Source: Burkholderia sp. LMG 13014
GTDB taxonomy: Bacteria; Pseudomonadota; Gammaproteobacteria; Burkholderiales; Burkholderiaceae
Assembly (NCBI RefSeq): GCF_905232215.1
Contig: NZ_CAJNKE010000002.1
Span: 1-64,000 of the forward strand
Direction of reading: 5' to 3'
Length of the DNA stretch: 64,000 nucleotides
Positions 18,140 to 27,075 of this stretch are shown piece after piece. Each line of letters begins with the position of its first letter. The first letter of the stretch is position 1. The position numbers were made by a program, and so were the translations under genes. The notes under the pieces were generated by a model. That model was not told the origin of the DNA. It made no database searches and saw nothing but the letters and a program-made list of their open reading frames with translations.

Positions 18140-19291
18140 ATGGCCCTTGCGATTGCCCTGGTCCTGATCATCCTGTTGGCGGTGGGGTTTCACTTTGCCA
18201 GTCCGTGGTGGATCACGCCGATTGCGTCGAACTGGGTGCGCATGGACGACATGCTGACGATCACGCTCGTCATCACCGGCGCATTCTTCATCGCCATCAA
18301 CCTGTTCATCGTGGTCGCACTGGTGCGCTATCGCCACCGCAGCGGGCATCGCGCGGCCTACGAGCCGCACAACCGGAAGCTGGAATGGTGGCTGATCGGC
18401 CTGACCGCCGTCGGCGTGGCGGCATTGCTGGCGCCGGGGCTGTTCGTCTACGCGGACTACGTCCGGCCGCCGCGCAACGTGCTGCAGATGGAAGTGCTCG
18501 GCCAGCAATGGCAATGGCGCTTCCGCTTCGCCGGCCCCGGCGGCAAGCTGGGTACGACGGACGTGCGCTACATCAGCAACGACAATCCGTTCGGCCTGAA
18601 CCCCGCCGACCCCAACGGCCGTGACAACTACCTGATCGAGCGCCCCGAGGTGCACCTGCCGCTCAACCGGCCGATCCAGGTCCTGACGCGGTCGCTGGAC
18701 GTGCTGCACGACTTCTACGTTCCGCCGTTCCGGGCACGGATGAACATGGTGCCGGGCATGGTGACCACCTTCTGGTTCACGCCGACCAAGGCAGGGCGTT
18801 ACGACATCCTGTGCGCGCAGCTCTGCGGGGTCGGGCACTCCGGCATGCGCGGCGTGGTGGTGGTGGAAGACGAAGCCGCGTTTTCGCGCTGGCTGGCGCA
18901 GCAGACCACGTTCGCGCAGCAGCAGATGGCCCACGTGCAGGCCGCTCCCGCCTCTTCGGGCGGCAGCGCGCAGGCGCTGGCCAACCTGGGCAAGACGCTC
19001 GCGGCGGCCAAGGGCTGCGTCGCCTGTCATACCGTGGATGGCAGCCCGCTCGTCGGCCCGACCTGGAAGGGGCTGTACGGCAAGACCGAGACGATGGCCG
19101 ACGGCAGCACCGCGAAGGTGGACGAAGCCTATCTGCGCGCGTTCATCCGCAATCCGACGGCCCGCGTCGTGAAGGGCTTCTCGCCGATCATGCCGCACTT
19201 CGACCTGAGCGAGCAGGAACTGACCGCGCTGGTGGCCTATATCGAGGCGCAGGGCGGGACGCCGCCCGCCAGTACCGCGGCCCAGCCGTAG
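18140..19291 (+). CDS. coxB: Cytochrome c oxidase subunit II with fused cytochrome c domain (caa3 type)
   Basis: A 383-residue electron-entry subunit of a heme-copper oxidase. The order is a membrane anchor region of about three hydrophobic segments (1-110), the cupredoxin CuA domain and a C-terminal class I cytochrome c. CuA ligands are visible: His in DVLHDFYVP near 193 and CAQLCGVGHSGM near 230. The heme motif CVACH is near 294 and a methionine ligand in SPIMPHF near 352. The fused cytochrome marks the caa3 type, which oxidises a small cytochrome or other donor directly. ATG 18140 follows GAGGCGG. It is first of five tightly packed oxidase genes. Confidence 0.95.
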   Translation: MALAIALVLIILLAVGFHFASPWWITPIASNWVRMDDMLTITLVITGAFFIAINLFIVVALVRYRHRSGHRAAYEPHNRKLEWWLIGLTAVGVAALLAPGLFVYADYVRPPRNVLQMEVLGQQWQWRFRFAGPGGKLGTTDVRYISNDNPFGLNPADPNGRDNYLIERPEVHLPLNRPIQVLTRSLDVLHDFYVPPFRARMNMVPGMVTTFWFTPTKAGRYDILCAQLCGVGHSGMRGVVVVEDEAAFSRWLAQQTTFAQQQMAHVQAAPASSGGSAQALANLGKTLAAAKGCVACHTVDGSPLVGPTWKGLYGKTETMADGSTAKVDEAYLRAFIRNPTARVVKGFSPIMPHFDLSEQELTALVAYIEAQGGTPPASTAAQP

Positions 19292-19304
19292 CGGAGCAGA
19301 TGCC

Positions 19305-21065
19305 ATGACCTATGCGCACACCGATCACGTCCCGCACAGCTTCTGGACCCGCTATGTGTGGAGCCAGGACCACAAGGTCATCGCCGTCCAGTACGCGCTG
19401 ACGGCCATTGCGATCGGCCTGGTCGGCCTCGTATTGTCGGACCTGATGCGGTTGCAGCTCGGCTTTCCGGGCAAGTTCGCGTTCATCGACGCGAATCACT
19501 ACTACCAGTTCGTCACCATGCACGGGATGATCATGGTGATCTACCTGCTGACGGCGCTGTTCCTGGGCGGCTTCGGCAATTACCTGATCCCGCTGATGCT
19601 GGGCGCGCGCGACATGGTGTTCCCGTTTCTCAACATGCTGAGCTACTGGGTCTACCTGCTGGCCGTGCTGGTGCTGGTGGCGAGCTTCTTCGTGCCGGGC
19701 GGGCCGACCGGCGCGGGCTGGACGCTGTATCCGCCGCAGGCCATCCTGCCGGGCACGCCGGGCGTGGAATGGGGCATCGTGCTGATGCTCGTGTCGCTGG
19801 CGATCTTCATCGTCGCGGCCACGATGGGCGGCCTGAATTACGTGACCACCACGCTGCAGGCACGCACGCGCGGCATGACGCTGATGCGCATGCCGCTCAC
19901 GGTGTGGGGCATCTTCATCGCGACGATCATGGCGCTGCTGGCGTTTCCGGCGCTGTTCGTGTCGGCGGTGATGATGCTATTCGACCGGACGCTCGGCACC
20001 AGTTTCTTCATCCCGGCCGTGGTGTCGATGGGGCAGACGCTCAAGCATGCGGGCGGCAGCCCACTGCTGTTCCAGCACCTGTTCTGGTTCTTCGGGCATC
20101 CGGAGGTCTACATCGTCGCGCTGCCGGCCTTCGGCATTGCGTCGGATCTCATCAGTACGCACGCGCGCAAGAGCATCTTCGGCTACCGGATGATGGTGTG
20201 GGCCATCGTCATCATCGGCGCGTTGAGCTTCGTGGTCTGGGCGCACCACATGTTCATCGCCGGCATGAATCCGTACTTCGGCTTCTTCTTCGCCACCACC
20301 ACGCTGATCATCGCCGTCCCGACCGCCCTCAAGGTCTACAACTGGGTGCTGACGCTGTGGCGCGGCGATATCCACCTGACCGTGCCGATGCTGTTCGCCA
20401 TCGGCTTCATCAGCACCTTCGTGCTGGGCGGGCTGACCGGGCTCTACCTCGGCAACGTGAGCGTGGACATCCCGCTGTCGAATACGTATTTCGTGGTCGC
20501 GCACTTCCATATGGTGATGGCCGTGTCGCCGATCCTGGTGGTGTTCGGCGGCCTCTACCACTGGTATCCGAAGGTGACGGGCCGCATGCTCGACGACACG
20601 CTCGGGCGTGCGCACTTCTGGATCACGTTCGTCGGCACCTATGCGATCTACTTCCCGATGCACTATCTCGGCATCCTCGGCATGCCGCGACGGTATTACG
20701 CGTATCAAGGTTACAGCTTCATTCCGCATTCGGCGCAGACGCTCAACACGTTCATCACCATCGTCGCGCTGATCGTCGCGGCCGCGCAGTTGCTGTTCCT
20801 GTTCAACCTGGCGTGGAGCCTCGTGCGCGGCCGGCGAGCCGACGGCAACCCGTGGCGGGCCACCACGCTCGAATGGCAGACGCCGCAAACGCCACCCGTG
20901 CACGGCAACTGGGGCCCGGCGCTTCCCGTCGTCTATCGCTGGGCATACGAATACAGTCCGCCGGGGCAAGAGGAAGACTTCGTGCCGCAGAACCAGCCGC
21001 CCGCGACGGCGCCTGAACCTGAAGCGACCCATCCGACGCTTCACCCCGGCGAGGCACACGAATGA
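19305..21065 (+). CDS. ctaD: Cytochrome c oxidase subunit I
   Basis: Catalytic subunit of 586 residues with twelve or so membrane helices, holding low-spin heme, high-spin heme and CuB. Ligand motifs are clear: HGMIMVIY near residue 69 (low-spin heme), HPEVYIVALPAFG near 265 (CuB His and the cross-linked Tyr), AHHMF near 315 (CuB), and VAHFHMVM near 400 (both hemes). These make it an A-type oxidase that reduces O2 to water and pumps protons. It begins 13 bases after subunit II and overlaps the next gene by ATGA. Confidence 0.96.
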   Translation: MTYAHTDHVPHSFWTRYVWSQDHKVIAVQYALTAIAIGLVGLVLSDLMRLQLGFPGKFAFIDANHYYQFVTMHGMIMVIYLLTALFLGGFGNYLIPLMLGARDMVFPFLNMLSYWVYLLAVLVLVASFFVPGGPTGAGWTLYPPQAILPGTPGVEWGIVLMLVSLAIFIVAATMGGLNYVTTTLQARTRGMTLMRMPLTVWGIFIATIMALLAFPALFVSAVMMLFDRTLGTSFFIPAVVSMGQTLKHAGGSPLLFQHLFWFFGHPEVYIVALPAFGIASDLISTHARKSIFGYRMMVWAIVIIGALSFVVWAHHMFIAGMNPYFGFFFATTTLIIAVPTALKVYNWVLTLWRGDIHLTVPMLFAIGFISTFVLGGLTGLYLGNVSVDIPLSNTYFVVAHFHMVMAVSPILVVFGGLYHWYPKVTGRMLDDTLGRAHFWITFVGTYAIYFPMHYLGILGMPRRYYAYQGYSFIPHSAQTLNTFITIVALIVAAAQLLFLFNLAWSLVRGRRADGNPWRATTLEWQTPQTPPVHGNWGPALPVVYRWAYEYSPPGQEEDFVPQNQPPATAPEPEATHPTLHPGEAHE

Positions 21066-21673
21066 CCACGCTGCCGCGCCCCTTCGTTCCCGACGCGCCG
21101 CCCGGCTTGCCGAATGCGGGCCGCACGGGGCTGGCCGTCTTCATGGCGGTTGCGACGACATTGTTTTCGCTGCTGCTGCTCGCCTATGCGATGCGCATGC
21201 GTGAATCCGACTGGCAGCCGATTCCGCATCCGGCGCTGCTGTGGTGGAACACCGGCGCGCTGGTGCTGGCCAGCGTCGCGATGCAGCGTGCCCGGCGGAT
21301 AGGCCTGTACCGCACGGTGTGGCTGGTAACCGGTGGTGTACTGGCGGCCGTGTTCGTGATCGGGCAACTGACCGCCTGGCACATGCTGTCGGCGGCCGGG
21401 GAGACCGTCACCGTCAATCCGTCCAACAGCTTCCTCTACCTGCTCACCGGCCTGCATGGCTTGCACGTGCTGGGCGGGCTGGCTGCGTGGGGCGTGACGA
21501 TCGCGCAGCTCCGGCGCGCGGACCCGTTCCGAGCCCAACGGGCCATCGGGCTTTGCGCGCTCTACTGGCATTTCCTGCTCGCGGTCTGGCTCGTGCTGCT
21601 GGCCGCGATGTGGTGGCTTACGCCCGGGATCGTCGCCGCCATCTGCGGGCCGCTGTATGGAGCCGCGCCATGA
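21062..21673 (+). CDS. Heme-copper oxidase subunit III (first of two)
   Basis: A 203-residue membrane protein with about five hydrophobic segments and the subunit III signature, for example NSFLYLLTGLHGLHVLGGLAAW near residue 119 and ALYWHFLLAVWLVLL near 161. ATG 21062 overlaps the subunit I stop (ATGA), and its own stop overlaps the next gene by ATGA. It lacks the long N-terminal two-helix part of the classical 260-residue protein. Together with the next gene it gives two subunit III-like proteins in one operon. Confidence 0.88.
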   Translation: MTTLPRPFVPDAPPGLPNAGRTGLAVFMAVATTLFSLLLLAYAMRMRESDWQPIPHPALLWWNTGALVLASVAMQRARRIGLYRTVWLVTGGVLAAVFVIGQLTAWHMLSAAGETVTVNPSNSFLYLLTGLHGLHVLGGLAAWGVTIAQLRRADPFRAQRAIGLCALYWHFLLAVWLVLLAAMWWLTPGIVAAICGPLYGAAP

Positions 21674-22401
21674 CCGCGCCCACGGTTCCCACCGAATCCG
21701 CTGCCGAATCCGCTGCCGAATCGCCCGCGGCCCCGGCCGCCGACGCGCGGCCCGACGGCTGGCGCGGCATCGTCACGGACTGGTCGTCCGACCGCGAAGC
21801 CTTCAGGGTGCCGTGGGGCAAGGCGATGATGTGGATCTTCCTGCTGTCGGACACGTTCGTCTTCAGCAGCTTCCTGATCGGCTACATGACGGTGCGCATG
21901 TCGACCACGGCGCCGTGGCCCGACACGTCGAAGGTGTTCGGACTCACGGTGGGTGGCCTGGACGTGCCGTTGCTGCTGATTGCCATCATGACGTTCATCC
22001 TGATCACCAGCAGCGGCACCATGGCGATGGCGGTCAACTTCGGCTACCGGCGCAACGCCCGGCGCGCCGGCGCGCTGCTGCTCGCGACCGCGCTGCTGGG
22101 CGCGAGCTTCGTCTCGATGCAGGCCCTTGAATGGACCAAGCTGATCGTCCACGAAGGTATCCGGCCCTGGGGCAACCCGCTGGGCGCGGCGCAGTTCGGT
22201 GCGTGCTTCTTCACGATCACCGGATTCCACGGCTTTCACGTGACCTGCGGCGTGATCTACCTGCTGCTGATCGCACGCAAGATCCGGCAGCCCGGGTTCA
22301 CCGAACACGGCAACTTCCAGATCGTCGAGATCGCCGGCCTGTACTGGCACTTCGTCGACCTGGTGTGGGTGTTCATCTTCGCGCTGTTCTATTTGTGGTG
22401 A
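21670..22401 (+). CDS. ctaE: Heme-copper oxidase subunit III (second of two)
   Basis: A 243-residue subunit III. A hydrophilic Ala/Glu/Pro-rich head of about 45 residues carries a short AAESAAES repeat, followed by five hydrophobic segments. Family marks are WIFLLSDTFVFSSFLIGYM near 56, FFTITGFHGFHVTCGVIYLL near 178 and GLYWHFVDLVWVFIFALFYLW at the C-terminus. ATG 21670 overlaps the preceding stop, which settles this start over longer frames. It is the better match to standard subunit III; the first copy is probably an extra subunit. Confidence 0.92.
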   Translation: MTAPTVPTESAAESAAESPAAPAADARPDGWRGIVTDWSSDREAFRVPWGKAMMWIFLLSDTFVFSSFLIGYMTVRMSTTAPWPDTSKVFGLTVGGLDVPLLLIAIMTFILITSSGTMAMAVNFGYRRNARRAGALLLATALLGASFVSMQALEWTKLIVHEGIRPWGNPLGAAQFGACFFTITGFHGFHVTCGVIYLLLIARKIRQPGFTEHGNFQIVEIAGLYWHFVDLVWVFIFALFYLW

Positions 22402-22409
22402 GGGATGCC

Positions 22410-22751
22410 ATGGAGCACACCGATCCCGCCGATCGACCCGACGCCGCGCACGGCCAGCAGCATCCGATCGGCCTCTACCTGAAGATCTGGGGCCTGCTGT
22501 TCGTGCTGAGCACGTTCTCGTACCTGGTCGACTACTTCAACGTGCAGGGCCTGATGCGCTGGGTGCTGATCGTCGTGCTGATGATCGCCAAGGCAGGGCT
22601 GATCGTGTCGATCTTCATGCACATGATGTGGGAGCGGCTGGCGCTGGTGTACGCGATCCTGATACCGCCGCTTTGCCTGCTGGTGCTCATGGTGCTGATG
22701 GCGGCCGAAGCCCATCACACGTTCGGGATGCGGGAGCTGTTCTTTCGCTGA
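22410..22751 (+). CDS. Cytochrome c oxidase subunit IV (CyoD/COX4 prokaryotic type)
   Basis: A 113-residue protein with a His/Asp-rich head, then three hydrophobic segments (GLLFVLSTFSYLVDYF, WVLIVVLMIAKAGLIVSIFM, LALVYAILIPPLCLLVLMVL) and the typical MHMMWER turn. This is the prokaryotic subunit IV, which stabilises CuB binding in related oxidases. It starts 8 bases after the second subunit III and closes the oxidase operon. No heme A synthase or copper chaperone genes are nearby, so assembly factors must be supplied elsewhere. Confidence 0.88.
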   Translation: MEHTDPADRPDAAHGQQHPIGLYLKIWGLLFVLSTFSYLVDYFNVQGLMRWVLIVVLMIAKAGLIVSIFMHMMWERLALVYAILIPPLCLLVLMVLMAAEAHHTFGMRELFFR

Positions 22752-22904
22752 TGCGTTCGCGGGCCGCGCTTCGGCCGACGAGCGCTGCGCATCGCGATGG
22801 GCACGGCGCCATCGACGGACGCCGTTTTGGAGCGGACGGCGTCCCGCCATCGGGGAACGACGCTTCCCGGACATCTGTTCACGCCAATCTGAAGGGAGGA
22901 CCTC

Positions 22905-23225
22905 ATGAAATTTTCGCGTCGACGTTTTATTGCAGCCACCACCGTTCTCGCCTCCGCGCTCGCCATTGGACGCCGCGCGGCGGCGGTGGATGCGGGCGCC
23001 GGTGTCGTGCAGGAAACCGATGCAAATGCCCAGGCGCTCGGCTACAAGGCGGATGCCAGCCGGGTCGACCATGCGAAGTACCCGAAATTCCAGACGGGCG
23101 AGGCCTGCGCGAATTGCCAGTTCTACCAGGGCAAGGCCGGCGCCACGACGGGGCCGTGCGCGATTTTCGGCGGCAAGCAGGTCAATGCGAAAGGGTGGTG
23201 CAACACTTATACGAAGAAGGCGTAG
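22905..23225 (+). CDS. High-potential iron-sulfur protein (HiPIP)
   Basis: A 106-residue exported [4Fe-4S] electron carrier. The twin-arginine-like signal SRRRFIAATTVLASALAIG fits export of a folded cluster protein. Cluster ligands are Cys68, Cys71, Cys85 and Cys99 in the HiPIP spacing (CANCQFYQ, GPCAIFGGK, GWCNTYTKK). HiPIPs shuttle electrons in the periplasm at high potential and can donate to oxidases. ATG 22905 follows GGGAGGA. It lies 153 bases after the oxidase operon on the same strand, so it is a likely donor to the caa3-like enzyme (inference). Confidence 0.93.
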   Translation: MKFSRRRFIAATTVLASALAIGRRAAAVDAGAGVVQETDANAQALGYKADASRVDHAKYPKFQTGEACANCQFYQGKAGATTGPCAIFGGKQVNAKGWCNTYTKKA

Positions 23226-23359
23226 GTAAGGAGGGATGGCCTGGCGAGCCGCGGTCTTGCTCATTCAGCGCCTCGCCAGTGTCGGGATTCACGCTTTCCA
23301 GATCCTTCGGGCAGGTGGATCGCGCGAGTCCTTGTGCGCAACCCCGCCTTCGTACGCTG

Positions 23360-23551
23360 ATGAACGGTGCAACCTCGAGTGCGAGCCTCTACTCGTTGAT
23401 CGAGACATGCCGCGCGAATCGTATCGATCCCGACCGCTACCTCACTTGGCTGTTCCAGCGTCCGCCGCGGGCGAAAACCGTTGACGACTACGACGCGCCA
23501 TTACCCCGGAAGACGCCTGCCGATATACATGGACGTTTCATGAAGCACTGA
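23360..23551 (+). pseudogene. IS66-family transposase, C-terminal remnant
   Basis: About 63 residues match in pattern the extreme C-terminus of IS66 transposases: ASLYSLIETCRANRIDPDRY, LTWLFQRPPRAKTVDDYDAPLP, RKTPADI. The family normally reads S-A-N-L-Y-S-L-I-E-T and L-P-W near here; the Trp of LPW is replaced by Arg. Upstream the frame does not continue as transposase, so only the tail survives. No inverted repeat could be matched. It marks a past insertion between the HiPIP gene and the flavin-reductase-like gene. Confidence 0.7.
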
Positions 23552-23569
23552 AACGAAGTGGTCCAGATC

Positions 23570-24205
23570 ATGTCGACAATGAGGGGTGAAAACACTCCTT
23601 CGACAATCATGGAAACTCGCAGTGTCAGCCTCCCGGTTTTATATTTCGGCACACCCGTCGCCCTCGTTTCCAGCCTGAATCCAGACGGCACCACAAATCT
23701 CAGCCCGATCTCATCCTACTGGGCGCTGTCCAATACGTTAGTGATTGGTTTGAGCGAAACCGGTCAATGCCGTCGCAATCTCGAACGATGCGAGGAGTTG
23801 GTACTCAACTTGCCAGACGCACCGCTTTGGGCGAACGTCGAGGCCATCGCAGCAACTTCCGGGTCTGAAGCCATGCCTGACATAAAGAAGCAGATGGGGT
23901 ATCGATTCGAACGCGATAAATTCAAGCGTGCAGGGCTCACGACGAAAGCCAGTGAATGCATCGCTCCAATGCGAGTCGCTGAATGCCCGATACAAATTGA
24001 AGCGAGCCTGGTCCGCATCCACCGGATAGGTAACGAGGCTGACGCCATGATTGCGGCCGAGCTTAGGGCACTACGGATACACGTGCATGCCGAACTGCTA
24101 TCCACCGAAGATCGAATCCATATCGAGCGATGGCATCCGCTGTACTACGTGTTTCGTCAATACTTCTCACTTGGAGAGCACCTGGGAAAGAATTTTAGAG
24201 CGTAG
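23570..24205 (+). CDS. Flavin reductase-like (FMN-binding split barrel) protein
   Basis: A 211-residue protein with a split-barrel flavin-binding core: SLPVLYFGTPVALVSSLNPD, GTTNLSPISSYWALSNTLVI and GLSETGQCRRNLERCEELVLNLP. Such proteins bind FMN and reduce it or use it on a bound substrate. Two starts compete: ATG 23570, and ATG 23609 (METRSVSLP), which is where conservation seems to begin; neither has a strong binding site. Codon use is less GC-biased than in the flanks, with ATA and CGA codons, suggesting recent acquisition together with the IS66 scar before it. Confidence 0.75.
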   Translation: MSTMRGENTPSTIMETRSVSLPVLYFGTPVALVSSLNPDGTTNLSPISSYWALSNTLVIGLSETGQCRRNLERCEELVLNLPDAPLWANVEAIAATSGSEAMPDIKKQMGYRFERDKFKRAGLTTKASECIAPMRVAECPIQIEASLVRIHRIGNEADAMIAAELRALRIHVHAELLSTEDRIHIERWHPLYYVFRQYFSLGEHLGKNFRA

Positions 24206-24292
24206 CAAGCGTCGCCGCCGATATGCTCTTCGATTCTGCGGGACGTCGCAGATGGAGGGCATACCCATGATCCGCTCAGCGCGCGACGCGGC

Positions 24293-24439
24293 TTACCCGA
24301 AAGACGTTACCGACCTGATCGCGAGCCTGAGCGTGAAAATGACGCCTGCTGTTGCCAACAACGCCAGCAGCCCACCGAGACATTGATACGCTATCGGGTA
24401 CCAATGGTCCTTGAGCATATCGATCTTCATCCCTTTCAT
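24293..24439 (-). CDS. Small single-span membrane protein (48 aa)
   Basis: A possible gene. ATG 24439 has GGGAG about 8 bases upstream. The product MKGMKIDMLKDHWYPIAYQC continues into one hydrophobic segment, GGLLALLATAGVIFTLRLAI, and ends with a short polar tail, giving the profile of a single-pass inner-membrane peptide. No family recognised. It lies downstream of the MFS gene on the same strand, 111 bases past its stop. Confidence 0.4.
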   Translation of the reverse strand: MKGMKIDMLKDHWYPIAYQCLGGLLALLATAGVIFTLRLAIRSVTSFG

Positions 24440-24550
24440 GCCCTGTCTCCCGAGATTGCTTTCAAACAGGAACGCCGGCACTCGCCAACATCGATCGCCA
24501 TCTGCACGCGCGAGTGACCTGGGTTCGCGCGTCGCTCCATCCGAGCCTCG

Positions 24551-25801
24551 TCACCGAAAAGGCTGGTACTTCCTCGCATTTCGGGTGTCGGTGCTGCGGC
24601 CGGCAGGCGACGCGCCGCGTGCCTTCGACGAAGCCCGAAGCGTCCATGCGAAAGCGAGGCCGAGCACGCCGGAGATGCAGTACCAGGGCAGTGCAGCGGC
24701 GGGCACGACGCCGGCGACGAAACCGAACATCGCGGGAACGGACGCAATCGCAATCTGGTTGATGGCCATCGCAGCACCGAGCACTTCACCGACCTGCCCA
24801 TCCTCTGCGCTGTCCGACAGCCAGACCACCCACGGGCCGTACCAGCCGAAACAGCACACGCCGATCAGCACCGAGAACGTGACGACGACCCACGTCGCCG
24901 AGTGCGCGGGAAGCGATGCCGCGGCGATCAGCGCAACGGGCGTCACGCCGAGACACAGCGTGACGAGCCGGCGCTTGCCGTCGGCAACGCGATCGCTGAT
25001 GGCCGACAGCGCGATCCGGCCTGCCGAGCCGCTCAACTGCACGATGAACAGCACCCACGCTGCATCGGTCGGCGAATAACCGAAGCGACGCTGCGCGAAG
25101 ATCGCCCAGAAAATCGAGACCGCGGTTTGCGCGCCGACGAGCACAGCACCGACCACGGAGATTCGCCGGAATCCGGCGTCGCGGAGATGGTGCTTCAGGC
25201 CCTGCAGCGCCGACGCGGATGCACGCTGCGCATGCCGCGGCGAATTCCGGAAAACGGCGCCGTACACGATGGCGGATGCCGCGAGCACGGCGCTCGCGCC
25301 GAGCATCGCGCGCGTCCAGTCCGTGTGGATGAGCAGTGCGGGAAAGAACACCGCCGCCAGTGCGCCGCCAAGCGGTAGCGCTGCCTGCCGGACACCCATC
25401 GCAAGGCCGCGCTCGCCGGGCGGAAACCAGTGATAGATTGCCCGGCTGCCGCCCGGCTGAACCGGGCTGTAGCCGACGCCGATCATCAGCATGCCGGCAA
25501 CGAGCCCCGCGTAGCCGGAGGACAGCGCCACGAGCGTCATCGCGACGCTCAATATCGCCAGGCCGAGGACGACGGGCCCGCGCTCGCCGTATTGATCCAG
25601 CACGCGCCCGACGAGTGCGAGCCCGAGAATGGGGACGACATTCGAGAACGTCGCGAGTCCGCCGATCTGGCCGAGCGAAAGTCCGAACGTCTTCTGCGCG
25701 AACGTGCCCCACACACCGATGCCCTGACTCGCGAGCGCCGCGGTCAGTTGCGTCAGTGTCGATACGCCGAGCACGTACCACCGATAGTCTGCTGACTTCA
25801 A
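24551..25801 (-). CDS. MFS transporter
   Basis: A 416-residue major facilitator protein with twelve hydrophobic segments. Loop 2-3 carries VGRVLDQYGERGPVVLG, and the symmetric loop 8-9 carries SAISDRVADGKRRLV, both degenerate MFS motif A. The first in-frame start is TTG 25801 (MKSADYRWYVLGVST) with GGAG 8 bases upstream. An ATG 26 bases further up is in another frame and stops after nine codons. It follows the AraC gene by 108 bases on the same strand, so that regulator may act on it. The layout resembles the oxalate/formate-type subgroup, but the substrate is unknown. Confidence 0.85.
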   Translation of the reverse strand: MKSADYRWYVLGVSTLTQLTAALASQGIGVWGTFAQKTFGLSLGQIGGLATFSNVVPILGLALVGRVLDQYGERGPVVLGLAILSVAMTLVALSSGYAGLVAGMLMIGVGYSPVQPGGSRAIYHWFPPGERGLAMGVRQAALPLGGALAAVFFPALLIHTDWTRAMLGASAVLAASAIVYGAVFRNSPRHAQRASASALQGLKHHLRDAGFRRISVVGAVLVGAQTAVSIFWAIFAQRRFGYSPTDAAWVLFIVQLSGSAGRIALSAISDRVADGKRRLVTLCLGVTPVALIAAASLPAHSATWVVVTFSVLIGVCCFGWYGPWVVWLSDSAEDGQVGEVLGAAMAINQIAIASVPAMFGFVAGVVPAAALPWYCISGVLGLAFAWTLRASSKARGASPAGRSTDTRNARKYQPFR

Positions 25802-25909
25802 CCGGACAACTCCGTTCCAAGGCTCATGCGAATTTCGGCTGACGCGGGCTCGCGAGGCGGTCGAGCCGCGAGCGTCAGCATTCAGAGCGTAAGGGGGAGC
25901 GTCGATGCG

Positions 25910-26725
25910 TTATGTCGACGACAGGTCAGGACTGTCGATTTCCTGCCACTCGGCCGCGCCACGGCGCCGCAGATGTCGCGGCGAGAGGCCGAAGGCCTTG
26001 CGCACCGAGTAGGCGAAGTGAGGGGCCGAAGCGAAGCCCACGGTGTTCTGGATGTCGACTATCGGCAAGGTGGTCGAGAAGAGCAGGCGCTTCGCTTCTG
26101 CGAGGCGTGTATCGAGTACGTACTGGCCGATCGAGCGCCCCTGTTCGGCCTGGAACCATCTCGACAGCGTCCGTTCGGATGTGCCGAACTGACGCGCGAG
26201 CGTCGCGCAGGACAGATCGCCGTCGAGGTGCTCGCCGATATGAATCCTGACTTCGCGCACGATGTCCGCCGGGTCGTGCGAGCGCGACGGCGGGACGGAC
26301 GTCATGATGCGACCGGCCTCCTGCAGAATGAGCAGGTCGAGTTCGTACGGCCCGAGAAGCGGGCCGGATTTTCGCGCGAGATGCGCACGCAAGCGCAGCA
26401 GGTCGGCGAGGAGCAGCGATGTTCCCCATTTCTCCGACTGTTGTATGGGCGAGCGCAGGTCCGCATTGACCCGCGGCATCAGGCTGTCGATGTTCAGGTA
26501 GTAGCAGAGATGGCGCTGTCCGGGCGTTGCGGATACGTGATGGATGTGCCGCTCGGGAACGAACCAGAGACTCCCGCTCGCCAGGACATCGCCGCGGGCC
26601 TGGCGCGGCGACGACACCGAAAAGATGCCGTCGAGCGGGACAAACAGCATGTCGCAAGCGTGGGCATGCGGGCCATTTGAATAATGGCCCTGGTTGTCGC
26701 AGTCGACGTCAAAATCGATGTTCAT
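25910..26725 (-). CDS. AraC family transcriptional regulator (cupin sensor)
   Basis: A 271-residue regulator with an N-terminal cupin-like sensor (GPHAHACDMLFVPLDGIF, GSLWFVPERHIHHV) and a C-terminal AraC double helix-turn-helix (CATLARQFGTSERTLSRWFQ; IVDIQNTVGFASAPHFAYSV). The His-rich head hints at metal or small-molecule sensing. The start is ATG 26725 (MNIDFDVD); the open frame before it has no binding site. It is transcribed toward the MFS gene 108 bases away and probably controls it. Confidence 0.87.
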   Translation of the reverse strand: MNIDFDVDCDNQGHYSNGPHAHACDMLFVPLDGIFSVSSPRQARGDVLASGSLWFVPERHIHHVSATPGQRHLCYYLNIDSLMPRVNADLRSPIQQSEKWGTSLLLADLLRLRAHLARKSGPLLGPYELDLLILQEAGRIMTSVPPSRSHDPADIVREVRIHIGEHLDGDLSCATLARQFGTSERTLSRWFQAEQGRSIGQYVLDTRLAEAKRLLFSTTLPIVDIQNTVGFASAPHFAYSVRKAFGLSPRHLRRRGAAEWQEIDSPDLSST

Positions 26726-27075
26726 TGCAACGCTACGGTTAGAAGGAACACGTGAAGTGTAGGACGAATGCGGGAAAGGAGCGTTGCAGCTGGATTCCCG
26801 AGACATCGGATACGGGTTGTAACGGGAAGTCCGCAGGATGGAAATCGGAAGCCCGGGACAGGGGCAACCGGGAAACGGTATCCGGATGCGCTCGGGAGCG
26901 GCGAAGCACGGCATTCCGACTGGTTCGAGCGACCGTGCAAAGCGAGTGTCGCGAAGGCGATGCAACGACGCATGGTGGACGCTTGCGCGCCTTCACATTC
27001 ACGACCTGGTTGACGAGGCCTTTCCGCACGGGGGAATCATCGTCAGCGTTCCGCTACGTCCGCCATTGCCGAACA
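26726..27075. other. Intergenic, no gene seen
   Basis: About 350 bases between the AraC start and the hydrolase stop, both on the minus strand. Frames on both strands lack binding sites and family signatures. The AraC promoter must lie in the left part. Confidence 0.4.
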
